NCBI GenBank assembly: GCA_032207245.1
Contig: CM063502.1
Span: forward strand, 109,757,691-109,821,690
Length of the DNA stretch: 64,000 bases
Direction: 5' to 3'
Origin: Pardosa pseudoannulata
Taxonomy: Eukaryota > Arthropoda > Arachnida > Araneae > Lycosidae
How positions within the stretch are numbered: the first letter of the stretch is position 1; each line of letters opens with the position of its first letter. Under the pieces are notes generated by a model. It had not been told where the DNA came from. It did no database searches and worked only from the letters and a program-made list of their open reading frames with translations. The translations under genes and the position numbers were made by a program. Below are positions 24,201 to 35,733 of the stretch, piece after piece.

Positions 24201-24388
24201 ATTACTGATAGAAGAGCAAGTAGCTCAAAATGTTAGCCATTTTTTCATTCTGTCAACCACGTGCTGAGTGCTAAATAAAGAGCTTTGACTTCCTGATTGT
24301 TGAATTTCCTATCTATTCTACGACTATCTGCGTTACAGTATTTCATTTAAAAACTTCGCTTAGATTTTAAATCCTTTTGAAAATAAGT
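21277..24388. other. AT-rich DNA, no gene recognised
   Basis: Several frames of 60-80 codons exist, including 79 codons at 22118-22357 in a less AT-rich patch, but none resembles a known family. A C9-A12 homopolymer pair is at about 23633-23655. A weak tRNA-like pair of boxes (GGTGAATTGGTAACGG and AGTTTGAATCC) lies at 24060-24100. Confidence 0.5.

Positions 24389-24838
<450 letters not shown>

Positions 24839-24893
<55 letters not shown>
24839..24893. repeat. TA microsatellite
   Basis: Uninterrupted (AT)n of about 55 bp, probably continuous with the array at 24389 before the intervening sequence was inserted. Confidence 0.95.
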
Positions 24894-24896
<3 letters not shown>

Positions 24897-26580
24897 TTTT
24901 GTATACAGTGTTAGCTATTTGGGCTAAATTACATTGAAAGTTACTCAAAATTTACCAATTCAAAAATAAGTATGATATTTGCAGGCATGTTTTTATTTGT
25001 TTTATTTTATTTATTATTTTACCAAAAAAATTTATAATAGGTTTAAAAAAATAATTTTGTTTAAAAGAAAACCTTCTACCGCAAACAATGACTTTAAATT
25101 CAGTTCCTTTTTTTATCATCGTGCATTCCATACAGGAAAGTATAGAAGTGAGGTATGAGTGATAATTTCTCCTTTTCTACATGTGGGCTATAGTCAGGTA
25201 AAATAACGGGAAAAATTCAAATTTTCTACAAGTTGTCCATATAATTTATTTAACTTGATCTTACCCACTTATAAAAGTGTTGTTTGGATTTTTTATTATA
25301 CTCCATTTCGTTGCTTATGACTCATTTGTTCTCATGTAGCAAAAAAGTAAACTGTAGCGCTCATACCTTATACACACTGATTTTATCAACCTGCTTTGGG
25401 AAAATTCTTTAACTAGTGATAAAACAAAAAATTAATATTTTAGTGGTTTATTAAAAGACATATGACATTATGGGAAATGGGATGTCATTATTGTATGAAG
25501 AAGTATATAAAGTAAGTATAAATATACTAAAGTTTTAATATAAATAAAGTCAAGCCAGTTTAGTTACCGCCCAAAAAATTATTTATTCTGATGCGAAATT
25601 AAAAAGACTGATTCTGAGAATACTCAATATATTAAAAAATAAATTAAAATACATTAAAAAAATTATTTCCATTTACACGAAATTCCGATGATAATATATC
25701 ACGGTATTTCATGCGTATATCCTAACTTTAAGTCGCAATAATTTTTGTTAAGTCAAACGTTAGCATGGGCCTTATAGAAATTAGGACGAATTTTTGTAAA
25801 ATTCGTCGAGGTAAAATTTTGAGGGAAATAAAAAACATTAAATAATCATTTTATATCAAGATATGTTTATTTTATGGTTAGTTGATTCAACTTTTTTTTG
25901 CTAATTACCTTCGAATACTTAATCTATTTTTAAAGTTAGAAATATTAAAATATGCTTGACTGTGAGACAAAGCTGTGAAACTTATGAATGCAAGTGTAAA
26001 ACAATAACACTTTTCTTTAAAAATATACATATGAATAAATTTAAATATTAATTATCTTATAACTCGAAGATACACTTAAACTATTTGGAAATATTTCACT
26101 GACAAAATATTGTCTTCAATGTCTCGTGACACATTTTCTACTTTTGATATTCCATTAACATCATTCTTTCAAAGCAGAAGAAACAATACAGAAATAATTT
26201 AACCTTGAATTTATTAGTTATTACTTAAATACCCATTCAAAATTTAAAAAAAAATGAGTTTATCCTCCTTTCTGTATCTATGGCTACTACATTAATAATA
26301 AATGACCAATAAATGTTTTAACCTAATATTAAATCTATAATTAATGATTCTTAAATAAATATTATTAAAAATTTTATACGGATTTTGAAAGTTCATTATT
26401 TGTTACATAAGTACATATTAATCATCGAGGCGGACAAATGTCAAAACAATGTTTCGGATGTGCAGTAAATGTGGATTAGTTGCCTAATGGTCAAGGATGT
26501 GACCCATACATGTACCGCGGAAAACAAAGCGAGCAATAAAGAAGATTAATTTCCTTCGTTTCGTCCTGTACCTTGCATCG
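24894..26580. other. AT-rich DNA, no gene seen
   Basis: No open frame of note and no mobile-element ends recognised. A slightly GC-richer patch lies at 26425-26580, directly before the tandem units. Confidence 0.55.
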
Positions 26581-27175
26581 TAACATGCTTTTACCTTCAC
26601 TGCATAGACTTAAAATATAACAGTTCGATTTAAACCAAGGCAGGTTAATTCACGGTTGTTGAATTTTTAATTAATATGAGATTTTGATGCCTGTCATCAT
26701 AGTAATTTAACGCTCATAAACAATTTTGCTCACCTAGCTGAACCAAAAATTATCGAGAAAGCCGTCGAATAATCGCTTTTTACAAAGAAGTTTCACAATC
26801 GAGAGTTATGCATATTGAATACATATATATTAAAAGGAGAAGAATAACATTGTCTAAACAATGCAAATTTAATATTCCAAATAAGGACACGTTGTTTCAA
26901 AGAACGTTTAAGTTCAACGAAAGTTTCAAACGATAGTTTTGAGAACTCGTTTAGACATGAATCAGTATAAAAATGACCAATAGACTCAACAAATTTTGAA
27001 TGGTGATAAAAAAAAAACTTTAATAGCTTTTTAAATCTGCTTATTTGGGAAAATGAACAAGGAAAGGGATGAATAATCATATGGTACAGAGATTAATTAG
27101 ATATTATAGAAACGATATTATACGAAATGCAGATCCTTTCTTATGTGACAAAATAACTCAAAATAATTGAGTGCC

Positions 27176-27233
27176 CAGAAAAGTACACAGAATACACTAA
27201 GTACTCTGTGTACTCTTCTGGATACTCAATTGC
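27176..27233. repeat. Palindrome made by fold-back insertion
   Basis: Left arm ATTGAGTGCCCAGAAAAGTA and onward pairs with the right arm ending TACTCTTCTGGATACTCAAT, about 28 bp each with a few mismatches, around the loop ACACTAAGT. The two sister units contain only the right arm, so the left arm is the added part. Confidence 0.9.
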
Positions 27234-27519
27234 GACTAAGTAACATGCTTTTACCTTCACTGCATAGACTTAAAAATAACAGTTCGATTTAAACCAAGGC
27301 AGGTTAATTCACGGTTGTTGAATGTTTAATTAATATGAGATTTCGATGCCTGTCATCGTAGTAATTTAACGCTCATAAACAATTTTACTCACCTAGCTGA
27401 AGCCAAAAATTATCGAGAAAGCAGTCCAATAAACACTTTTTACAAAAAAGTTTCACAATCGAGAGTTATGCATATTGAATACATATATATTAAAAGGAGA
27501 AGAGTTACACTGTCTAAAC

Positions 27520-28020
27520 CAGGGATGGTCAAACTACTGCCCGCGGACCAACTCCGGCCCGCCGGAAGGTTTTATCCGGCCCGCGGATAGAATTTTAAGT
27601 TGCCGGTCCGAGGCAAATTAAAAGAAATATATATTTATACATTATATATCCATCTCATTTTCTACTTTGTTTAAATATTATATCCCACATTTATTATCCT
27701 CATGCCCAGAAGATCAGCGGTATATTTGTTTCTTATATGTGAACAAGTTTTTTCAACTATGAACCTTAGAAAGAATAATTTCAGAAGTAGACTGACACAT
27801 GAGCATTTAGCATCGTTCCTTAAAATCAGTACATCTCACTTCGAACCTCAGTATAAGGAACTTTTAAAAATGAAATCGCAATTTCATTCATCTCATTAAC
27901 GTATTTAAACCTTTAGGTACTTGTATATTGTTTTTAAAATTTTAGAAAAGTTTATCTTGGCCCGCCAAACTTATTTTCTCTCGATTTTTGGCCCGCGACC
28001 GAAAAAGTTTTTCATCCCTG
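27520..28020 (+). mobile_element. hAT-family element, 501 bp, non-autonomous
   Basis: Ends are CAGGGATGGTCAAACT and the complement of CAGGGATGAAAAACT, with GC-rich subterminal CCCGCGG motifs at both ends. The flanks give an 8-bp target duplication (GTCTAAAC at 27512-27519, GTCTAAAG at 28021-28028, one mismatch). The sister units show the empty site GTCTAAACAATG. The 8-bp duplication and the CAGGGATGG-type ends place it in the hAT superfamily, of the type related to the vertebrate GTF2IRD2/Charlie-like elements. Only the last part of a transposase remains. Confidence 0.93.
27702..27899 (+). pseudogene. hAT transposase C-terminal dimerisation fragment
   Basis: A 65-codon open frame starting at ATG 27702 that reads into the hAT dimerisation region: CEQVFSTMNLRKNNFRSRLT, then HEHLASFLKISTS. 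This corresponds to the conserved end of hAT transposases, where the C-terminal helices hold the dimer and help complete the catalytic site. The zinc finger and the DDE residues of a full protein of more than 500 residues are missing, so it cannot catalyse transposition. Its frame is intact from the start codon to a stop at 27897-27899, followed by about 120 bp of non-coding DNA before the element's end. It could simply be an internal-deletion relic. Confidence 0.85.
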
Positions 28021-28597
28021 GTCTAAAGAATGCAAATTTAATATTCCAAATAAGCATGCGTTATTTCCAAGAACGTTTAAGTTCAACGAAAGTTTCAAAC
28101 GATAGTTTTGAGAACTCGTTTAGACATGAAGCAGAATAAAATTGACCAATAAACTCAACAAATTTTGAATAGTGATAAAAAGAAACTTTAATAGCTTTTT
28201 AAATCGGTTTATTTGGGAAAATGAACAAAGAAAAGGATGAATAATCATATGGCGCAGAGGTTAAACCAGAAGCGATATTATACGAAATGTAGATGTTTTC
28301 TTATGTGACAAAATAACATTTAGTGTACTCTGTGTACTCTTTTGGACACTCAATTGCGTATAAGTAACATTCTTTTACCTTCACTGCATAGACTTAAAAA
28401 TAACAGTTCGATTTAAACCAAGGCAGGTTAATTCACGGTTGTGGGATTTTTAATTAATATGAGATTTTTATTCCTGTCATCATAGTAATTTAAGGCTCAT
28501 AAACAATTTTGCTCACCTAGCTGAAGCCAAAAATTATCGAGAAAGCCGTTCAATAAACGCTTTTTACAAAGCAGTTTCACAATCGAGAGTTATGCAT

Positions 28598-28602
<5 letters not shown>

Positions 28603-28687
<85 letters not shown>
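28603..28687. repeat. TA microsatellite expanded in tandem unit 3
   Basis: About 42 AT repeats replace the short ACATATATATTAAAAGG seen at the matching point in units 1 and 2. The open frames across it on both strands (Ile-Tyr repeats) are artefacts of the repeat. Confidence 0.95.
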
Positions 28688-28690
<3 letters not shown>

Positions 28691-29049
28691 AGATGGATTA
28701 CACTGTCTAAACAATGCATATTTAATATTCCAAATAAGCACGCGTTGTTTCCAAGAACGTTTAAATTCAACGAAAGTTCCAAACGATAGTTTTGAGAACT
28801 AGTTTAGACATAAATCAGAATAAAACTGGCCAATAAACTCAACAAATTTTGAATAGTGATAAAAAAGAAACTTTAATAGCTTTTTAAATCTGTTTATATG
28901 GGAAAATGGACAAGGAAGAGCATGAGTAATCATATGGCGCAGAGGTTAAACCAGAAGCGATATTATACGAAATGTAGATCTTTTCTTATGTGACAAAATA
29001 ACCTTTAGTGTACTCTGTGTACTCTTCTGGACACTTAGTTGCGTATAAG

Positions 29050-30744
29050 GAAAATAAGGAATGAGGATAAAATAAATAGATCAACTTGTGAATTACTTTC
29101 TTCCCCGTATATGCTGAAAAATTGTTACACAGATTTTTGGTTCAAGGGTTTACTCTTTGTTCTGCGATTTTCGTAGTATGTAGAAGGAAAGCGATGTAGT
29201 TTACAGCTTACAGAAAAGCTGTAAAGAAAATATGCTAATAAATTTTTACCTTCCATTAAGTGAATCATGCCAATTTGGCTGTCATAACTGAGAGCATATT
29301 TATAATAAAAAACATTCAGTTTTCAACTGGATGTTTATTCCATTTGTCAGTCACTTGTTTTATTTTCCCTTATTTGAATACATCATTTTTAGTAAACAAT
29401 ACTTACCTATTTACCAAGGCTTGATATCTCTATTAATTCAGATACATAGATTGAATTATGTTGAAAAAATAATTCAATAATTAATACACTAATAATATCC
29501 CTCTTGAAAATAATGTTTGGTCAATACTCAAATTTTCACTGTAGTAGGGTTTCGTGATTCTGTATCTTACGAAAGAGCCAGGATTATGAATTATCTAGAC
29601 GCACTTGGTATTTCTGAAAAGCACCACATATGTTAAATCCCCATTCCTCCTTTTTTAACGCTATAAACTTCCTTATAAAGGTAAAAAATTTTACATTTAC
29701 ATTACATATAACTAAACCCTGAAAATTCCACACAGCTCACCCAACTAATTCGGCTGGATTCAGAACCGTTATCAAAAGAAACGATTATCTGGGTTGATAA
29801 AGATCTTTAGTCACTCAGCTTAGAGCACAAAAATAGGATAGACTAGTATTCTTATCAGGATGTATATGTATATATATTTATGGTGTGTGTAATCATTTTT
29901 ATTGATCAATATGATAGAGAAATAAAATGAATAAAAGAGAAACGATGGAAAATTTTATTTTTGTTTTCATATCTGTGATGTATCCTTATACTTCTACCTT
30001 GTGGATTCCAATATGAATTATAAACGCCTGACAAAATATAAATGCGCATAATAAGTAAATATTTCTAATAAACAATATATTTGTAACTTTTCTGAACCAT
30101 TTTTTCATTGAAATACAATTCCTACATGAACAAACAAAAAATACTGTCATTAATTAACAAATTATACAAACTTGTCATTTATTTATACTGTGTAAGTTTA
30201 TTTTCGTCAGGTGGTCTTGGGGTGGACTTTCACTCCAAAATTTCTCACAACGAAAAAAAATTTTAATATTTTTTTGCTTTTATTTTTATATTTTTTTGTA
30301 ATGTCTTTTCGTACTTTTTTCTCTCTAAATTCCAATACATATTACAAATACGTGACTAAATATAACCATGTATGGTCGGGAAACCGCTTTTAATATACAG
30401 CAGATCTGTAACTTTGCGGATCATTTTTTCATTCAAACCAAATTCCCTCATGAGTTAGCAAAAATTACTCTCATTAATTATCCAGTTATCCAACCTGTCA
30501 TTTATTAAAGTTGGGTAACATTTTTTTTCCAGCTTACCGGAATGAACCTAGGCTGGTTTTTCACGGCAAACTTTCCCGAGTAAGAAAAAATAAAAAAAAA
30601 AGCTCAGCGAGTAAGATTTGTATACAAATCATCCACTTAAATATATGTAGTGTTCAGTAAATTCGTTATGCAGCTTTCTCCTTCCTAGTATTTCCCCAAG
30701 TAAACTCGATTAGCAATCAGTTTCAGGGACACGTTCATTTCAGA
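29050..30744. other. AT-rich DNA, no gene seen
   Basis: No convincing feature. The segments at about 30060-30260 and 30390-30560 look like a weak duplication (TTTTTCATT, AATTCC, TTAACAAATTATACAAACTTGTCATTTATT and TTAATTATCCAGTTATCC), strongly diverged. Confidence 0.5.
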
Positions 30745-31080
30745 TAATCTCCAGCCAGGTCCTGATCGTGACGCGTAGATCGCGTTTTTCCTTTCATGTT
30801 GTAAATGAGATCACCTCTTGGAACAACTGCTCCGAAGGTCGTTACGTTTCTTCAAGTGGAGCATCGTCAAGACCCCCAGAATGTAGTTTTCCTTGACCTT
30901 GTGGACTCATCCATATTGAACACATCGGCCCGTGCGAAATTATTGACAAAAGTAGCGCAAGGTTGCATGGATTCCCTGATAGAGGCTAAAGAAACAAATG
31001 GATGAAAAGGGCAATTTTGGAAGTTCCGAGGAAGGGGTAATTTTTCCCCCTCACAGTGATGGTAATCGCATTTTAGATCC
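30745..31080 (+). other. GC-richer block with a 66-codon open frame, unknown
   Basis: This block has near-balanced base composition in a very AT-rich region. The frame 30805-31005 starts directly after an in-frame TAA and reads smoothly (PQNVVFLDLVDSSILNTSAR), with codon use unlike the surrounding DNA. I do not recognise a domain. It could be an exon, a retrocopy fragment or chance. No splice signals decide the matter. Confidence 0.35.
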
Positions 31081-31113
31081 AGTTTTTACAGTTGTGGAAG
31101 GGTTAGCCTTCAC

Positions 31114-34105
31114 CTTCGACTTCAGTTTGGAGATCTAGAGTAATATACGGCATATCTGATTATCTTAAGCATAAATTTTTATTTTAGTGACTATAAACAT
31201 ATTTCGCCTGTTTTTTTCTTTTTAATATGTTTTGTTTTTCAAGGTAAGAAATCATCAGTAAAATGTAGGACCTCTTCCCATTCAAAGGTATACTGTATAC
31301 ATGAATAATATCATTGAAACAAAAAACCATTTCAAAATATTATAAACATTTTTTTTTATTTGTTTTACTTTAGATGAAAAACTGCTTTGACTAAAAATAT
31401 ATCACCATAAAGTCTAAACTACTTCGACTTCAGTTTAGAGATTAAGAGTAATATACGGCATATCTGATTATCTTAAGCATAAATTTTTATTTTAGTGACT
31501 ATAAACACTTTTTTCTTTTTTTTCTTTTTGATTTGTTTTGTTTTTCAAGGTGAGAAATCCTCAGTATAATGTAAGAGCTCTTCATATTCAAAGGTATACT
31601 ATATACATGAATAATACCACTGAAGCAAAAATACATTTCAAAATATTATAAACATAATTTTTTAAAACTTGTTTTACTTTAGATGAAAAACTGCGTTGAC
31701 TACAAATAAATCACCATAAAACCTAAACTACTTCGACTTCAGTTTAGAGATCAAGAGTAATATACGGCATATCTGATTATCTTAAGCATAAATTTTTATT
31801 TTAGTGACTATAAACATATTTTGCCTGTTTTTTTTCTTTTTGATTTGTTTTGTTTTTCAAGGTGAGAAATCCTCACTAAAATGTAGGAGCTCTTCTCATT
31901 AAAAGATATACATCAATTATATGACTGAAACAAAAATCCAATTCAAAATATTATATACATAATTTTTTTAAATTTGTTTTACTTTAGATAAAAAACTGAT
32001 ATAACTACAAATAAATCACCATAAAATCTAAACTTCTTCGAGTTCAGTTTGGAGATCTAAAGTAATATACGACATATCTGATACCTTAATCATGAACTTT
32101 TATTTTAGTGATTATAAACATATTTCGCATGTTTTTGTTTTCTTTTTTTCTTTTTGATTTGTTTTGTTTTTCAAAGTAAGAAATCCTCAATAAAATGTAG
32201 GAAATCTTCTCATTGAAAGGTATTATTGTACATATGAATAATATCACTGAAAAAAATACCACTTCAAAATATTATACACATAATTTTTTTTTTTAATTTC
32301 TTTTACTTTAGATGAAAAACTGCGTTAACTACAAATAAATCACCAAATAAAATCTAAACTACTTCGACTTCAGTTTAGAGATCAAGAGTAATATACAGCA
32401 TGTCTGATTATCTTAAGCATAAATTTTTATTTTAGACACTATAAACATATTTCGACTGGGTGTTTTTGTTTTGTTTTGTTTTTCAAGGTGAGAAATCCTC
32501 AGTAAAATGTAGGAGATCTTCACATTCAAAGGTATACTATATACATGAATAATATCATTGAAACAAAAAGCCATTTCAAAATATTATAAACATATTTTTT
32601 TTAATTTGTTTTACTTCAGATGAAAAACTGATATAACTACAAATAAATCACCATAAAATCTAAACTACTTCGACTTCAGTTTAGAGATCAAGGGTAATAT
32701 ACGGCATATCTGATTATCTTAAGCATAAATTTTTATTTTAGTGACTATAAACATATTTCGCCTGTTTTATTTCTTTTTTTCTTTTTGATTTGTTTTGTTT
32801 TTCAAGGTGAGAAATCCTTAGTAAAATGTAGGAGCTCTTCACATTCAAAGGTATACTTTAGATTTTTTAAAATGTGTTTTACTTTAGATGAAAAACTGTG
32901 TTGACTTCAAATAAATCACCATAAAATCTACACTACTACGACTTCAGTTTAAAGATCAAGAGTAATATACGACATATCTGATTATCTTAAGCATAAATTT
33001 TTATTTTAGTAACATTAAACATATTTCGCCTGTTTTTGTTTTCTTTTCTTCTTTTTGATTTGTTTACCTTTAGAGGTGAGAAATCCTCAGTAAAATGTAG
33101 GAGCTCTTCACATTCAAAGGTATACTATATACATGAATAATATCATTGAAACAAAAAGCTATTTCAAAATATTATAAACATATTTTTTTAATTTGTTTTA
33201 CTTCAGATGAAGAACTGATATAACTGCAAATAAATCACCATAAAATCTAAACTACTTCAATTTCAGTTTAGAGATCAAGAGTATATATGGAATATCTGAT
33301 TATCTTAAACATAAATTTTCATTTTAGTGACTATAAACATATTTCGGCCGTTTTTTATTGTTTTTTTTTTTGTTTTGTTTTCAAGGTGAGAAATCCTCAG
33401 TAAAATGTAGGAGCTCTTCACATTGAAAGGTATACTGTATACATGAATAATATCATTGAAACGAAAAGCCATTTCAAAATATTATAAACAAAATTTTTTT
33501 TAATTTGTTTTACTTTAGGAGAAAATCTGCGTTGGCTACAAATAAATCACTATAAAATCTAAACTAATTCGGCTTCAGTTTAGAGATCAAGAGTAATATA
33601 CGGCATATCTGATTATCTTAAGCATAAATTTTCATTTTAGTGATTATAAACACAATTTTATTTCAAGGTCCGAAACCATCAGTAAAATGTAGGAGCTCCT
33701 CACATTTAAACATTTACTGCGTACAGGAAATATTGAAATGAAACGCCATCTCAAGATATCATAAACATAATTTCTTTGTTCACCTGTACGTGAAAATCTG
33801 TTTTAAATATAAATAAATCACCATAACATCTGAACTACTTAGACTGCAGTTTGAAGATCTAGAATTTTCTACGACATATCTGAAGATCTTCAGTATAATT
33901 TTTCCTTTTAGTGACTATAAACATATTTTTTAGTGTGATAAACCATCAGTAAAATGTAAGAGCTCTTTCAAAGATATGTTGTTTATAAGAAATAATATCA
34001 TTAAATCCAAAAGTTATCTCAAAATATAAACATACTTTCTTTATTTTGTTTTACTTTTAGTGAAAAACTGAGTTAACTTTAATTCATAGTAAAATCTAAA
34101 TAAAG
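31114..34105. repeat. Ten-unit tandem array, period about 306 bp
   Basis: Units begin with CTTCGACTTCAGTTTAGAGA or a variant at 31114, 31422, 31731, 32036, 32362, 32668, 32936, 33255, 33567 and 33838. Unit 7 lacks about 40-50 bp and the last two are the most diverged. Conserved blocks are GGCATATCTGATTATCTTAA, ATTTTTATTTTAGTGACTAT, a variable T-rich stretch ending TTTTCAAGGTGAGAAATCC, AAAATGTAGGAGCTCTTC and TTGTTTTACTTTAGATGAAA. No frame stays open. It is a low-copy satellite-like array that is not flanked by transposon ends I can see. Confidence 0.97.
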
Positions 34106-34610
34106 TAATTTTGTAGCTAAAAAGATTATTTATAGTGTTTTAAGTAAAATATGCAATAAATACTACGATACTTAATGTGGACTTATATATCTGGTACATA
34201 TATTTCAAAAACACTTGTATAGTTATTATACTTGGATTTGTGGACATTTTAATAAAAATTCTCACACATTTGTCAATTGGGACTCATTGTACAACAATTT
34301 TAATTAAATGTGCTACTATTAAAATAAGTACCGTTTCTAACAAATTCTAGTAGCACTTCTTAAGCTATAAATTTATTCATAACGTACAGAAAAATCTATA
34401 ATTCACATAATTTAAGCTTCTAATATATTAATTTTGTATATAAACTTGAAATGCCTTTACTGAGACCAAATTATAAGGTATTAAAAACTTAACATTCTCC
34501 TTTACTTCCCCCATTATACCTCTGACAGACCTAATATCTAAAATACTTCAAAAATTGTGGCTCTAGTATGGCTTGAAGCGCTAGGATCAAGTTTTTACAA
34601 AGAGAGCTAA
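34106..34610. other. AT-rich DNA, no gene seen
   Basis: Spacer between the 306-bp array and the Helitron; no feature recognised. Confidence 0.55.
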
Positions 34611-35443
34611 TCCCCTATATAATAATAGCCTGAGTTATCTGTCCGTCTGTCCTCGAATTTATGAAGCGGTTGGAACTGGAATAGATAAGGGCATCCATAT
34701 TGGATTCTTGATAAGTTAGGGTTAGCAAAATTCAAAACAAGTCTTTAAAACGTTCGAAATCCACCCCTTTTCCCCTTTTCGAGCGTTTAATGCCATTATA
34801 TCAAGCCCTATTTTCCCCGGTTAAGAGTAAGCGATTATCACATAATAAATAGGTAAAAATAACATTTTTTTGGAGCAATATGACGTCATTCCTTTAACCA
34901 TCTCATTTAATCATTTCTTATTTTAAATTATTTAAATATCGTCAGCATTTTTTTCTTACATTTTATCACTAAACTTTATTACGGAAATAATTCTCTTTAA
35001 TATTTGGCTTAAATAATAGATTAGGTACATATGTGACAATTTTAAATTTAATCATCGGTTATTTTTTGTTGCAATGAAAATTTTATCACCAGTATTAACA
35101 ACAAATTATTTTCATAAAAGTCTATGGGTCTATTTTACAGACTAATAATTTCCTAGCGTTTAAGTTATATATCTTTGAAAATTAAGAAGTTTTGCTCGTT
35201 TGTTTGTTTGTTTTTTATACATAACCAAACGGTTTGACTAAATTAATTCAATTTGATTCTAAACTGCATTCACAGTATAGGGAGACTTTAGAGGAGTATG
35301 AAGATAAACAAGTTATTGAGCGTGTACCAGATAATTCTCAGCCACAACACTAACCATTTTTTTTACCTGCCTCATAGGGTACTTTACAATTCTGGAAAAT
35401 TAAAAATTTTACTAATCCCATCATATGACGGGCTATATGCTAG
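34611..35443 (+). mobile_element. Non-autonomous Helitron, copy A (833 bp)
   Basis: Starts 5'-TCCCCTATATAATAATAG after an A and ends with CTAG before a T, the A|T insertion pattern and TC...CTRR ends of Helitrons. A 16-nt near-palindrome (CCCATCATATGACGGG, 35417-35432, one mismatch) lies 11 nt before the 3' end, matching the Helitron 3' hairpin. There is no inverted repeat and no target duplication, as expected. Copy C (57592-58666) shares both ends and most of the interior; a rearranged copy B is on the minus strand at 47930-48931. No Rep/helicase coding sequence is present, so it depends on an enzyme from elsewhere. Confidence 0.88.
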
Positions 35444-35544
35444 TTACAAAAAGATTTACTGCTTACAGTCAAGTGCGAACGACTACAGTTATTTATACGT
35501 ACCTTAGAAATCGAACCCAAGCACTTCCATTTCGAAAGTCCGAA
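35444..35544. other. Flank between Helitron and SINE
   Basis: Ends with the 18-bp left target duplication of the SINE, CCATTTCGAAAGTCCGAA at 35527-35544. Confidence 0.7.
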
Positions 35545-35715
35545 CGCTGGCCGATTGGTTAGGGCACTGATCGCCGGTACCGGAGTTCGTGGGTTCGAAT
35601 CCAACTGTGGCATGGATGTTCGTAGCCGTTAGGAATCGGCTTTAAGCAGTAGGTCCCGGTCTCATTAGCCCTCGTGTGCAAAACAGTAGACCGTAGTGCT
35701 CCAAACCAAACCAAA
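35545..35715 (+). mobile_element. tRNA-derived SINE (family 1), best copy
   Basis: A 171-bp insertion bordered by a perfect 18-bp target duplication (35527-35544 and 35716-35733). The head has an A-box-like TGGCCGATTGGTTAGGGC and the B-box GGTTCGAATCC, resembling a type II tRNA (Ser or Leu-like). The body has GGAATCGGCTTTAAGCAGTA and GGTCCCGGTCTCATTAGCCC; the tail ends CCAAACCAAACCAAA. Transcription by RNA polymerase III and copying by a LINE reverse transcriptase are inferred from this structure. The exact duplication indicates a recent insertion. Confidence 0.95.
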
Positions 35716-35733
35716 CCATTTCGAAAGTCCGAA

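Larger units (their letters stand above)
26581..29049. repeat. Three tandem units of about 660 bp
   Basis: Units begin TAACAT(G/T)CTTTTACCTTC at 26581, 27241 and 28365 and each ends near TACTCTTCTGGACACTCAATTGCG. Homology is high throughout (for example GGCAGGTTAATTCACGGTTG and GAGAACTCGTTTAGACATGA). Unit 2 is split by a hAT element (27520-28020), unit 1 carries an extra palindromic insertion (27176-27233), and unit 3 has a greatly expanded TA tract (28603-28687). The 95-codon minus frame in unit 1 (26793-27080) is not kept open in the others, so it is not a gene. Confidence 0.95.

Noticed and set aside
26793..27080. A 95-codon gene on the minus strand
   Set aside because: It lies in a tandem unit whose two other copies do not keep the frame open, and it has no recognisable motif.
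28564..28789. Two proteins with long Ile-Tyr repeats
   Set aside because: Both frames are produced by the TA microsatellite and are absent from the two sister tandem units.
31114..34105. A CRISPR array
   Set aside because: The repeats are long (about 306 bp), diverged and directly adjacent without unique spacers, in an animal genome.
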